Positions 1 to 5,413 of a stretch of 6,441 bases of DNA are shown here, one piece after another (position 1 is the stretch's first letter; each line of letters starts with the position of its first letter). The stretch is from Bdellovibrio sp. GTDB lineage: Bacteria; Bdellovibrionota; Bdellovibrionia; Bdellovibrionales; Bdellovibrionaceae. The stretch is from the NCBI GenBank assembly GCA_017745015.1, contig JAGIAF010000193.1, forward strand, positions 1-6,441. Reading direction: 5' to 3'. The notes beneath the pieces are model-generated. The model saw only the letters and a list, made by a program, of their open reading frames with translations, ran no database searches and was not told the DNA's origin. Both the position numbers and the translations under genes were made by a program.

Positions 1-372
1 CACTTCGACATCTTTTTCTACCCAGCTCATATCTTCGTTTTTATTGGCGCGACCTGCGCTTAATAAAAGCGTTTTGTTGATGTCGTAAATACGAACTTGC
101 TCAAGTCCCTCAATTTGCTCCAGGCGCTCAGCAAAGTCGCGACCGCCTCGAGGAAGCAAGTCATTTAAATGCTCAAATTCGTTGCGATAGTTCTGTAAAA
201 TTTGACTCAAGAGTTTAGAAGCATGGGCGGAAGCCACTGAGTTGACATCCGTGATATAGTTTCGCTTGTCTTCTAGAAAGTTCTTAGTCGTGACAAACAC
301 AGTTCCCGCAACTGCCAGCAGTACAGCAAACAGAACCAAAGCGATAATTTTACTTCGAAGATGAACCAACAT
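1..372 (-). CDS. Membrane sensor protein, N-terminal part (truncated by window edge)
   Basis: The visible 124 residues are a short basic N-terminus (MLVHLRSK), one membrane segment at about residues 9-27, and then a charged, helical, probably periplasmic region (about 30-124) with LEDKRNYITDVN just after the membrane. This layout is typical of the N-terminus of bacterial membrane receptors such as adenylate/guanylate cyclases, PP2C-type phosphatases or histidine kinases; the output domain lies outside the window, so the class cannot be named. The start at 372 is chosen because AAGGA (383-387) sits 10 nt upstream and the ATG overlaps the stop of the FecR-like gene as TAATG, implying translational coupling. 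An in-frame ATG at 399 would add nine residues but has only a purine run 14 nt away. Cotranscription with the FecR-like lipoprotein suggests the two act together in envelope sensing (inference). Confidence 0.75.
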   Translation of the reverse strand, partial: MLVHLRSKIIALVLFAVLLAVAGTVFVTTKNFLEDKRNYITDVNSVASAHASKLLSQILQNYRNEFEHLNDLLPRGGRDFAERLEQIEGLEQVRIYDINKTLLLSAGRANKNEDMSWVEKDVEV

Positions 373-1496
373 TATCGTGGCGTCCTTGTTAGAATCCATT
401 TTTTAAAGATGGACTTCCCTTGGGGCGTTGTCATTTGAACGATGAAAAAGTTAAAGCCCATAGATAGTGGGACTTCGCAGGTAAAGCGTAAATTTTGATC
501 CACCGGACAAGAACTGCCATTGAATGTCACTGTAGAACCGGCCGGAGTGACTGTACCCATTAACTTCACAATCTCGTCTGTCACGCGAGCTTTGTAGGCT
601 GGCGATTCAATATTCAGATCTGGTTCGCCTTCCGCCACCGGCGTTGGCGTTGTCGTGGCCGTCGCAGTCGGTGTTACCGTTGGTGCTGGTGTTTCTTTGA
701 CGATAGCTGGCGTCACTTTGGGAGTCGGCGTTGTGCGAATGGCCTCTTTAATGACTTTGACCGTCTCGAGCCAATCCGTAGATTCGGTTTTATAGCCGAA
801 ATTTTCGGACACATTTTGCTTCATTGGAATTGAAATACTCTTGTCGGTCTTAAGTTCAATCGCACTGGCATTAGCAGTCGCTTTAACATCTTGCCCCTTG
901 TCAGCTTGGGCAACAATGACTTCACCGGAACCAGATTTCAATTCCACATCGAGAGATTTCTTTTCTTGGATTTGAATTTTAACTTTGGCTTTTTGAGTTT
1001 TCTTGGCCGCGCGAACTTTAATCAGTGCCGACGATGTCAAAATCCACATCTCTCCCGACGTTTCCCCTTCCACTTTACCAGCACGCATAACCGCGCGGTC
1101 GACGGTTGGATTGTCTGTAGAGGCCTCATCGATGATCAGATAGGTATCTTCCTTCATTGCCACTTCACTGCCAGAGACATAACGAATCAAAGCCTGGGAC
1201 TTACTCAAAGTGTGAACGGCATCTTGGCGATAAAATGGCAATTCAGGTTGGATATCATTCCAGCCCAACTCTTCGGCGCGACGATAGCTTACTTGATTTT
1301 TGTATGTCACAAGATTGGCTAACGCTGGCGGCATCGCTGCTGCAGTCGCCGTTGGAGAAGGTGTTGCCGAGGACAAAGCAGTTGGCGCGGCCGTCGGTGT
1401 ACTAGCAGGTGGTGGAGATTTCTTTTCACAAGATGTCAGCAGCCCGAGCGAAAAAAATCCCAGACCTACAAAGATAAAGGAAACAGCTTTAAACAT
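372..1496 (-). CDS. FecR-domain lipoprotein with C-terminal Ig-like domain
   Basis: A 374-residue exported lipoprotein. Residues 1-22 form a signal peptide ending in lipobox LTSC with the lipidated Cys at 23; the +2 residue is Glu, not Asp, so outer-membrane sorting is likely. A Pro/Thr/Ala-rich linker (27-58) leads to a FecR-like domain at about 60-160, with the usual pattern of a raised threshold phrase (FYRQDAVHTLSKSQALIRY), a GSEV turn and a following beta segment. A Lys-rich beta region follows (160-250), then a second Thr/Pro linker (255-290) and a beta-sandwich, Ig-like segment (about 294-370) containing Cys330 and Cys340, a possible disulfide. Classical FecR proteins span the inner membrane and control a sigma factor; this one is a lipoprotein with no sigma factor nearby, so it probably belongs to the stand-alone FecR class that binds envelope or polysaccharide ligands (inference). 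GGAG (1507-1510) lies 10 nt upstream of the ATG. It heads an operon with the membrane sensor and diverges from the response regulator. Confidence 0.85.
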   Translation of the reverse strand: MFKAVSFIFVGLGFFSLGLLTSCEKKSPPPASTPTAAPTALSSATPSPTATAAAMPPALANLVTYKNQVSYRRAEELGWNDIQPELPFYRQDAVHTLSKSQALIRYVSGSEVAMKEDTYLIIDEASTDNPTVDRAVMRAGKVEGETSGEMWILTSSALIKVRAAKKTQKAKVKIQIQEKKSLDVELKSGSGEVIVAQADKGQDVKATANASAIELKTDKSISIPMKQNVSENFGYKTESTDWLETVKVIKEAIRTTPTPKVTPAIVKETPAPTVTPTATATTTPTPVAEGEPDLNIESPAYKARVTDEIVKLMGTVTPAGSTVTFNGSSCPVDQNLRFTCEVPLSMGFNFFIVQMTTPQGKSIFKKWILTRTPR

Positions 1497-1499
1497 AAA

Positions 1500-1528
1500 T
1501 TTAGTACTCCGATGTTTTTCATTATGCT
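1500..1528 (+). promoter_or_regulatory. Weak candidate promoter for the response regulator
   Basis: TATGCT (1523-1528) is a plausible -10, with TTTAGT (1500-1505, 3 of 6 matches) 17 nt upstream. Transcription would begin about 1535, only about five bases before the ATG at 1540. There is no Shine-Dalgarno sequence before that ATG, so the message could be nearly leaderless. The -10 overlaps the one proposed for the FecR operon on the other strand, so the two promoters would exclude each other. Low certainty. Confidence 0.2.
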
Positions 1529-1549
1529 AAATTTTAACAATGAGCACAA
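1521..1549 (-). promoter_or_regulatory. Candidate sigma-70-type promoter for the FecR operon
   Basis: On the minus strand, TTGTGC (1544-1549) and CATAAT (1521-1526) are 17 nt apart. The -10 matches the consensus at 5 of 6 positions and the -35 at 3 of 6. Predicted transcription would begin near 1514, just before the GGAG ribosome binding site at 1507-1510. The -35 lies inside the first codons of the divergent response regulator gene. This is read by eye and not verified. Confidence 0.4.
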
Positions 1550-2772
1550 TCCCAGCGAATGTATCAGGCGAAAGTCGAGAGTTAATTTTGATCGTGGATG
1601 ACGAACTTCGCATCCGTGACAGTTTAAGTTTGGCCCTGAATAGTTTTGGTTACAGGACTATCGTGGCATCCAATGTTGATCAAGCAATCGATGCTGTTCG
1701 CAGAACCAACGTGGATTTGCTCCTGACCGATTTGAATATGCCTGGGGGGACTGGGCTTGATCTTCTCAATCAGGTAAAAAAAGAAGACCCTACTGTCTCC
1801 GTCGTCATGATGACCGCCTTTGGTAGTATTGAGACAGCTGTCAGTGCCATGAAAGAAGGCGCAGAAGATTACCTTCTCAAGCCCGTTGAACTGGACACTC
1901 TGGAAATCCTGGTCACTAAGATTTTAGAAAAGCGTCACCTACGTAAAGAGAATCAAAGATTGAGTGCCGAGAACCGAGCGTTAAAAGAAAACCTCGACGT
2001 TCGTTATCATTTGGCCAGCATGCTGGGGGCAAGCCCGCAAGTTCAAGAGCTGCAAAAAAGTATCAAACTGTACTTAAAGGTACGCACTCCCGTCCTGATA
2101 TTAGGCGAACCCGGCAGTCAGTTAAGTGAGATTGCTCAGATTCTTCACTATAACAGCCCGTGGAGTTCAAACAGCTTAATCCAGTTCAACTGCTCGATGG
2201 TGCCTGGCGAATTTCACGAGCCGCAACTTTTTGGCAGCGAAGAGCGCATGGAATCAGGCGTGCGCATCCGCGGCACTTCCGGTTTGGTGGAAAAGGCTCA
2301 CTTCGGAAGCATGATTCTATCTGACATTGATCATATCGAAAAACGCTGCCAGGGAATGCTCTCTCGTGTTTTCAATCAAAAGAAAACTCAACGCTCCGGC
2401 GGCACCCATTTTTATGAAGCTGATGTGCGCATCATTGGCACGGCCCATGAAAAAGAAATCGAAATGCGCGTTCGCAAGAATAAATTCCGCTGGGATCTTT
2501 GGGAGTTTATGAGTGACAACGTGATCGTCGTACCTCCCCTGCGCACTCGGAAAGAAGATTTGCCGATCTTGGTATTGGCGGAAGCCAAGCGTCTTGGAAA
2601 CTTTTATGGCAAACAGATACAAAGCGTTCATCCACAAGTTATCGAAGAACTTTCAAAACGTTCCTTCCCTGGTAATTATCGTGAACTGGAAGCTTTGATT
2701 GAGACCGCAGTTCTGAGCAGTCAACAGCCGGTTCTTTCTTGGAATGATTTTAAAACAGTCAGTGAAAACTAA
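1540..2772 (+). CDS. NtrC-family response regulator with degenerate AAA+ domain and no DNA-binding domain
   Basis: A 410-residue protein. The receiver domain (about 15-130) is intact: acidic pair D20-D21, phospho-acceptor D64 in LLLTDLNMP, T92 and K114 before Pro. A charged coiled-coil-like linker (about 128-155) follows, then a sigma-54-activator-type AAA+ domain (about 160-393). In that domain the functional residues are changed: Walker A reads GEPGSQLS, with Leu195 where the catalytic Lys belongs; the sigma-54 contact loop GAFTGA is RMESGV (236-241); and Walker B has SD at 261-262 instead of DE. R317 of the FRxDL motif remains, but the following finger position is Phe323. The fold markers VPPLR and PGNYREL are kept. 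The protein stops soon after PGNYREL, with no Fis-type helix-turn-helix. It therefore probably cannot hydrolyse ATP, engage sigma-54 or bind DNA by the usual means. A phosphorylation-dependent scaffold, or a partner that modulates a true activator, is likelier (inference). The reading frame is uninterrupted and well conserved in fold, which argues against simple decay. The start at 1540 lacks a clear ribosome binding site. Confidence 0.9.
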   Translation: MSTIPANVSGESRELILIVDDELRIRDSLSLALNSFGYRTIVASNVDQAIDAVRRTNVDLLLTDLNMPGGTGLDLLNQVKKEDPTVSVVMMTAFGSIETAVSAMKEGAEDYLLKPVELDTLEILVTKILEKRHLRKENQRLSAENRALKENLDVRYHLASMLGASPQVQELQKSIKLYLKVRTPVLILGEPGSQLSEIAQILHYNSPWSSNSLIQFNCSMVPGEFHEPQLFGSEERMESGVRIRGTSGLVEKAHFGSMILSDIDHIEKRCQGMLSRVFNQKKTQRSGGTHFYEADVRIIGTAHEKEIEMRVRKNKFRWDLWEFMSDNVIVVPPLRTRKEDLPILVLAEAKRLGNFYGKQIQSVHPQVIEELSKRSFPGNYRELEALIETAVLSSQQPVLSWNDFKTVSEN

Positions 2773-2799
2773 AAGAGGGAGTCTTTCGACTCCCTCTTT
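2772..2799. terminator. Bidirectional intrinsic terminator between convergent genes
   Basis: A perfect 12-bp inverted repeat (arms 2772-2783 and 2788-2799, core GAGGGAGTC) with a 4-nt TTTC loop. It begins at the last bases of the response regulator stop codon. On the plus strand it is followed by CTATTTT and on the minus strand by TAGTTTT, so each strand has a short T-run. It lies between the response regulator and the convergent secreted-protein gene ending at 2817 and probably stops both transcripts. Confidence 0.8.
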
Positions 2800-2816
2800 C
2801 TATTTTACCCCTCGTA

Positions 2817-3833
2817 TTAGAACGTTGGAGTGTCTGTGATTTCAGCCATTGGCCAAGGGCAGCCTGCTGCGATGAAGGACACCGGAGCATCGTTTGCTGA
2901 GTATGGAACGATTCCTGTAAAGTTATCGATTCCATCGTTTTGACAAGCAGCACCTGACACGTCTTCAGTTCCATCCGCATACAAGCACATTGGATCCTGA
3001 GTTGGCACAGTCACACTGTTGTTCGCACCTTGCACACCTTGCAGATACACGTTACCTGAGATCGTGTTCGCATGAAGGATCGCTGCATAACCTGTCGTGC
3101 GAGAGTTCGGCCCCAAGGAACAGATCGAGTCACCAATCGCATTCGCATCACACACATTCTTCCCAGAGATCGCGATCTTCATTTGACCAGATAGTGGCGA
3201 GTATACTGCATCTACCTGAATACCTGAGTCGACGTTCGAGTTTTCAATGTGCGTGTCATACATCGTCGAGCGGAGGTGGTAGAATACTCCCGTACCATCC
3301 CATTCGATTTTTGAGTGACCCACTGTCGAGCAACCGCCGCAAGAAATCACCGTCAAGTTCGCTTTACCTGCTGTACCGAGTACAGGAGTATAGTGACCAA
3401 GCAAGAATCTCTCAAAACCATTACCCGTATTCGACCACACGATAATGTCGTAACTGAAGGCGTTCGCTGAGCCAAACAAAGTGGAATCACCTTGATGAGT
3501 ACTGTTACGAACCAGGATCTTCAATTCCTGACAATCTTGAGCCGCTTGAAAACATCCTGCCATGGGTGACGCTTCCGTTAGGAAGATATGATGTTCACCT
3601 GGGCCTGTGATTTTCAAGGCATTGAAGACCGACAAGAATTTCTCTACGATCATCACTGCACCCGGATCCGGCTGACCTTGCGGGTTCAAGCTCGAATAGT
3701 CACGGTCGAATTTTGCCAACACTGCGCGAACCACACCACGATAGTTTTCTGCCTGTGGTGCTGCGGAGTACGCGGCGTTACTGATTACAGATGCGATACC
3801 AAGAACTACTAGTTTTCTAATTAAGTCTTTCAT
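2817..3833 (-). CDS. Secreted cysteine-rich protein of unknown function
   Basis: I do not recognise the family. The 338-residue product has a Sec signal peptide (basic MKDLIRK, hydrophobic core about 8-18, likely cleavage in AYS-AA near residue 23). The mature part is low in charge and rich in Gly, Ser, Thr and Asn, suggesting a beta-rich extracellular fold. It has nine cysteines in short-spaced sets (GCFQAAQDC, SCGGC, NVC/SIC, MC/AC/GC), consistent with disulfides formed outside the cytoplasm. It has no recognisable catalytic motif, sorting signal or membrane anchor and ends in TPTF. AGGAG (3844-3848) lies 10 nt upstream of the ATG, inside the last codons of the short lipoprotein gene, whose stop is 2 nt away; the two are almost certainly coupled. 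The gene ends 18 nt from the shared terminator. A structural or adhesive envelope role is possible but only guessed. Confidence 0.8.
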   Translation of the reverse strand: MKDLIRKLVVLGIASVISNAAYSAAPQAENYRGVVRAVLAKFDRDYSSLNPQGQPDPGAVMIVEKFLSVFNALKITGPGEHHIFLTEASPMAGCFQAAQDCQELKILVRNSTHQGDSTLFGSANAFSYDIIVWSNTGNGFERFLLGHYTPVLGTAGKANLTVISCGGCSTVGHSKIEWDGTGVFYHLRSTMYDTHIENSNVDSGIQVDAVYSPLSGQMKIAISGKNVCDANAIGDSICSLGPNSRTTGYAAILHANTISGNVYLQGVQGANNSVTVPTQDPMCLYADGTEDVSGAACQNDGIDNFTGIVPYSANDAPVSFIAAGCPWPMAEITDTPTF

Positions 3834-3835
3834 GA

Positions 3836-3979
3836 CTACTTCACTCCTGCTGGTGTTACGAATTTAAGACTGTTTGGAAACACTTGATCTGTTGTGCTTC
3901 CCTCGTCCGTTGCTGCCGGTGCACATGCTGTGACCGACATCGCAATTGCGATTGCCAATATGCTGAGTACCTTCTTCAT
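3836..3979 (-). CDS. Short lipoprotein, 47 residues
   Basis: A small ORF with strong translation signals: AAGGAGG (3984-3990) sits 4 nt before the ATG, the best ribosome binding site in the window. The product starts MKKVLSILAIAIAMSVTAC, a textbook lipoprotein signal with lipobox VTAC and the lipidated Cys at 19. The +2 residue is Ala, which favours the outer membrane by the E. coli rule. The mature peptide is only 29 residues, with APAATDEGSTTDQ then VFPNSLKFVTPAGVK, and no recognised domain. The stop (TAG, 3836-3838) is 2 nt before the start of the 338-residue secreted protein, and the downstream gene's ribosome binding site lies within this ORF, so they form one operon. It may act as an anchor, chaperone or partner of the secreted protein; this is inferred only from gene order. 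Its length makes it easy for gene callers to miss. Confidence 0.8.
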   Translation of the reverse strand: MKKVLSILAIAIAMSVTACAPAATDEGSTTDQVFPNSLKFVTPAGVK

Positions 3980-3983
3980 AAAT

Positions 3984-3990
3984 CCTCCTT
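3984..3990 (-). promoter_or_regulatory. Strong Shine-Dalgarno of the short lipoprotein
   Basis: The minus strand reads AAGGAGGATTT directly before the ATG at 3979. This near-complete anti-16S match fixes the start of the 47-residue lipoprotein and is the main argument that the short ORF is real. Confidence 0.75.
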
Positions 3991-4001
3991 GGATATTTGA
4001 T

Positions 4002-4020
4002 GAGCGATTCAAACTCGCTT
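4002..4020. repeat. Small inverted repeat upstream of the lipoprotein operon
   Basis: AGCGA (4003-4007) and TCGCT (4015-4019) form a 5-bp perfect stem with a G-T pair outside it and a 7-nt loop. It lies about 12 nt upstream of the lipoprotein Shine-Dalgarno, so it could be an operator or a leader hairpin, but it is short enough to be chance. Confidence 0.2.
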
Positions 4021-4076
4021 CATGCTGTAGGAGTATTGCGAAGGCAAGGCCAAGCCATTTCGGTCGTAAGTATGCG

Positions 4077-4190
4077 ATGGCACGTCGTAAATCCGCTGAA
4101 AAACCAGCACCTGCTGAATTCTTAGCAGGTAAAAACTCAGCACTGTCTCAATATGATTCCAAGTACCATAACAAGACAGCTCAGCTTTAA
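4077..4190 (+). CDS. Candidate small basic protein, 37 residues
   Basis: I do not recognise this product. An ORF starting at ATG 4077 encodes MARRKSAEKPAP, then AEFLAGKNSALSQ and a tail ending KYHNKTAQL, with net positive charge and no membrane segment. Its codons (CGT, AAA, GCT, GAA, CCA, GGT, AAC, TTC, TAC) look like those of well-expressed genes, unlike the AGA/AGG/ATA-containing start of the HNH gene 41 nt downstream. Against it: there is no Shine-Dalgarno before the ATG. The frame is open much further upstream (to about 3894), so the true start could be elsewhere or the segment could be a 3' fragment of a former gene. It is either a real small gene leading the HNH transcript, a remnant, or chance. 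Confidence 0.35.
   Translation: MARRKSAEKPAPAEFLAGKNSALSQYDSKYHNKTAQL
4109..4130. repeat. Inverted repeat ACCTGCT/AGCAGGT
   Basis: Seven-base perfect arms at 4109-4115 and 4124-4130 flank an 8-nt spacer, and an A-T and a G-T pair can extend the stem inward. On the minus strand the stem is followed five bases later by TTTTT, resembling a weak terminator, but no minus-strand gene is known to end here. It falls inside the candidate small ORF and may be incidental. Confidence 0.3.
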
Positions 4191-4231
4191 ATTTAAGTTT
4201 ATTTATACAGAGGAAATGTCGATCAGAAGCC

Positions 4232-4828
4232 ATGCGAAGGTTTATTAGAAAACTACAGCAACTGATAGTAAACGTGGCCCTCCTAAGCATAACACTTTTA
4301 GCTGTAGTGACCGCCCTCATGCCAAATTTAAGCTTCTATGCAGTCGTACTCTGGGTTGGTTCTGCTATGACTTTCGCTTTCATTTTACTATTCTTTCCGA
4401 AACAAAGATTTTCAAAGAATAGATATAAGGACGCTCAAGGCTATATCATCGTTAAAGGGTCTAACGAATACGAGCATAGACACATTGCCAAGCTCACTTT
4501 GCATCGCAAATTGTTCCCGAATGAAGTCGTACATCACATCAACGGCATTAGATCTGACAACAGACTGATTAATCTGTGTGTGTTGGACCGACATCAGCAC
4601 GAACTCATCCATGCATGGTTAGATTGGAAGAAAAAGAGAACCGGAAGATATCCGAGCTTTAAAGAACAGAAAAAAATGCTTGTGGAAAAGCACAATGGCA
4701 TTCTGCTAGAAAATCATTCCAGTCGAAATTTTAAAAGATACAACTCGCCGCTGCGACATAAGTTTGTTATTAATAAGCCTAAGTTTAATTTGCAAGATGC
4801 AGAGACTAAAAAGAGAAATTCGATTTAA
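4232..4828 (+). CDS. Membrane-anchored HNH endonuclease-like protein
   Basis: A 198-residue protein with two predicted membrane helices (about 11-30 and 35-55) after a basic N-terminus, then a cytoplasmic HNH module of the HNH_3 kind (about 80-127). The module shows H82/H84, then VVHHING with H101-H102, N110-R111, N114-L115, H123 and H127, matching the HH...NRxxNL...H metal-binding and catalytic pattern of HNH nucleases. The last 70 residues are very basic (for example KKKRTGRYPSFKEQKKM), suited to nucleic-acid binding. HNH_3 proteins are usually soluble phage or homing nucleases, so membrane tethering is unusual. A DNA-degrading role at the membrane, such as defence or restriction of incoming DNA, is possible but inferred. 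The first codons include AGG, AGA, ATA and CTA, suggesting foreign origin. The start at 4232 has no well-spaced ribosome binding site (AGAAG at 4225-4229 is too close), and no upstream in-frame ATG, GTG or TTG lies within the preceding 45 bases. The stop abuts the next gene. Confidence 0.75.
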   Translation: MRRFIRKLQQLIVNVALLSITLLAVVTALMPNLSFYAVVLWVGSAMTFAFILLFFPKQRFSKNRYKDAQGYIIVKGSNEYEHRHIAKLTLHRKLFPNEVVHHINGIRSDNRLINLCVLDRHQHELIHAWLDWKKKRTGRYPSFKEQKKMLVEKHNGILLENHSSRNFKRYNSPLRHKFVINKPKFNLQDAETKKRNSI

Positions 4829-5413
4829 ATGAAGATCCAATATTTCAAAACTCAATCAGAATTAAGACGCTGGCTAAAGAAGAATCACGACACAGTCACG
4901 GATCTCTGGATTGGATTTTATAAAAAGAATTCTGGGAAAACTGGAATCACTCCCGCTGAAGCGCTAGACGAAATGCTTTGTTTCGGTTGGATTGACGGCA
5001 TCAGAAAGTCCGTTGACGAAACTTCTTACTGCAATCGCTACACTCCACGACGCGCCAAGAGTGTTTGGTCCAAGATAAATACCGAGCATGTGAAACGCCT
5101 TACCAAGGCTGGGCTTATGATGCCTGCCGGTTTCAAAGCCGTTGAAGATGCTAAAAAGGATGGACGATGGGAGAAAGCTTACAACTCGCCGAAGTCGATG
5201 GAAGTCCCTGCGGATTTTTTGAAAGAGTTGAATAAGAATAGAAAGGCCAAGGCTTTTTATAAAACTCTGAAGAAGGCCAATCTCTTTTCAATTTCATTCC
5301 GACTTCATAATGCAAAGAAGCCGGAAACTCGTGAAAAATTGAAAACTAGAATTATTGAAATGCTCGAGAACGGCGTTACGCCATTCCGATCAGCGAGCCT
5401 TGGCAGGAAGTGA
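4829..5413 (+). CDS. YdeI/OmpD-associated family protein
   Basis: A 194-residue soluble protein of the YdeI/OmpD-associated family (bacteriocin-protection type). Recognised by the conserved block CFGWIDGIRKSVDE (51-64), YTPRRAKSVWSKIN (71-84) and a helical C-terminal part (about 125-182, VPADFLKELNKNRKAKAFY then a Lys-rich helix) that corresponds to the family's C-terminal domain. The biochemical function is unknown; the family name comes from links to bacteriocin or antimicrobial peptide resistance in enterobacteria. There is no signal peptide or membrane segment, so it is cytoplasmic. Its ATG directly follows the HNH stop (TAAATG) with only a weak AAGAG about 13 nt upstream, so translation is probably coupled to HNH. 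The 3' end overlaps the convergent GGCT-like gene by 24 bp and there is no terminator between them. Confidence 0.85.
   Translation: MKIQYFKTQSELRRWLKKNHDTVTDLWIGFYKKNSGKTGITPAEALDEMLCFGWIDGIRKSVDETSYCNRYTPRRAKSVWSKINTEHVKRLTKAGLMMPAGFKAVEDAKKDGRWEKAYNSPKSMEVPADFLKELNKNRKAKAFYKTLKKANLFSISFRLHNAKKPETREKLKTRIIEMLENGVTPFRSASLGRK

Noticed and set aside
372..399. Start of the membrane sensor at ATG 399
   Set aside because: It would give a 28-nt overlap and lacks a well-spaced Shine-Dalgarno; AAGGA at 10 nt and the TAATG coupling favour ATG 372.
600..760. GTTGGCGTT-like and GGTGTTACC-like repeated triplets
   Set aside because: They encode the Pro/Thr/Ala-rich linker of the lipoprotein and reflect amino-acid composition, not a CRISPR or DNA repeat element.
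891..1530. Three plus-strand open frames (about 891-1322, 1157-1405 and 1300-1530) within the FecR-like gene
   Set aside because: They lie antisense to a well-supported lipoprotein gene with signal peptide and ribosome binding site, overlap each other and have no credible start signals or families.
2317..2637. Minus-strand and short plus-strand frames inside the response regulator gene
   Set aside because: Both fall inside the AAA+ coding region whose conserved fold motifs show the plus-strand main frame is the real one.
2759..3445. Frames at 2759-2980 (minus) and 2990-3445 (plus) over the secreted protein gene
   Set aside because: They run across the terminator or antisense to the 338-residue gene and have low-complexity Ser/His-rich products without a start signal.
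3894..4190. Full-length 98-codon plus-strand frame starting at 3894
   Set aside because: Its first part is antisense to the short lipoprotein gene with a strong Shine-Dalgarno, so only the last 37 codons from ATG 4077 were kept as a candidate.
4009..4612. Minus-strand frames at 4009-4320 and 4412-4612
   Set aside because: They are antisense to the HNH gene, have no ribosome binding site or recognisable product, and are interpreted as shadows.
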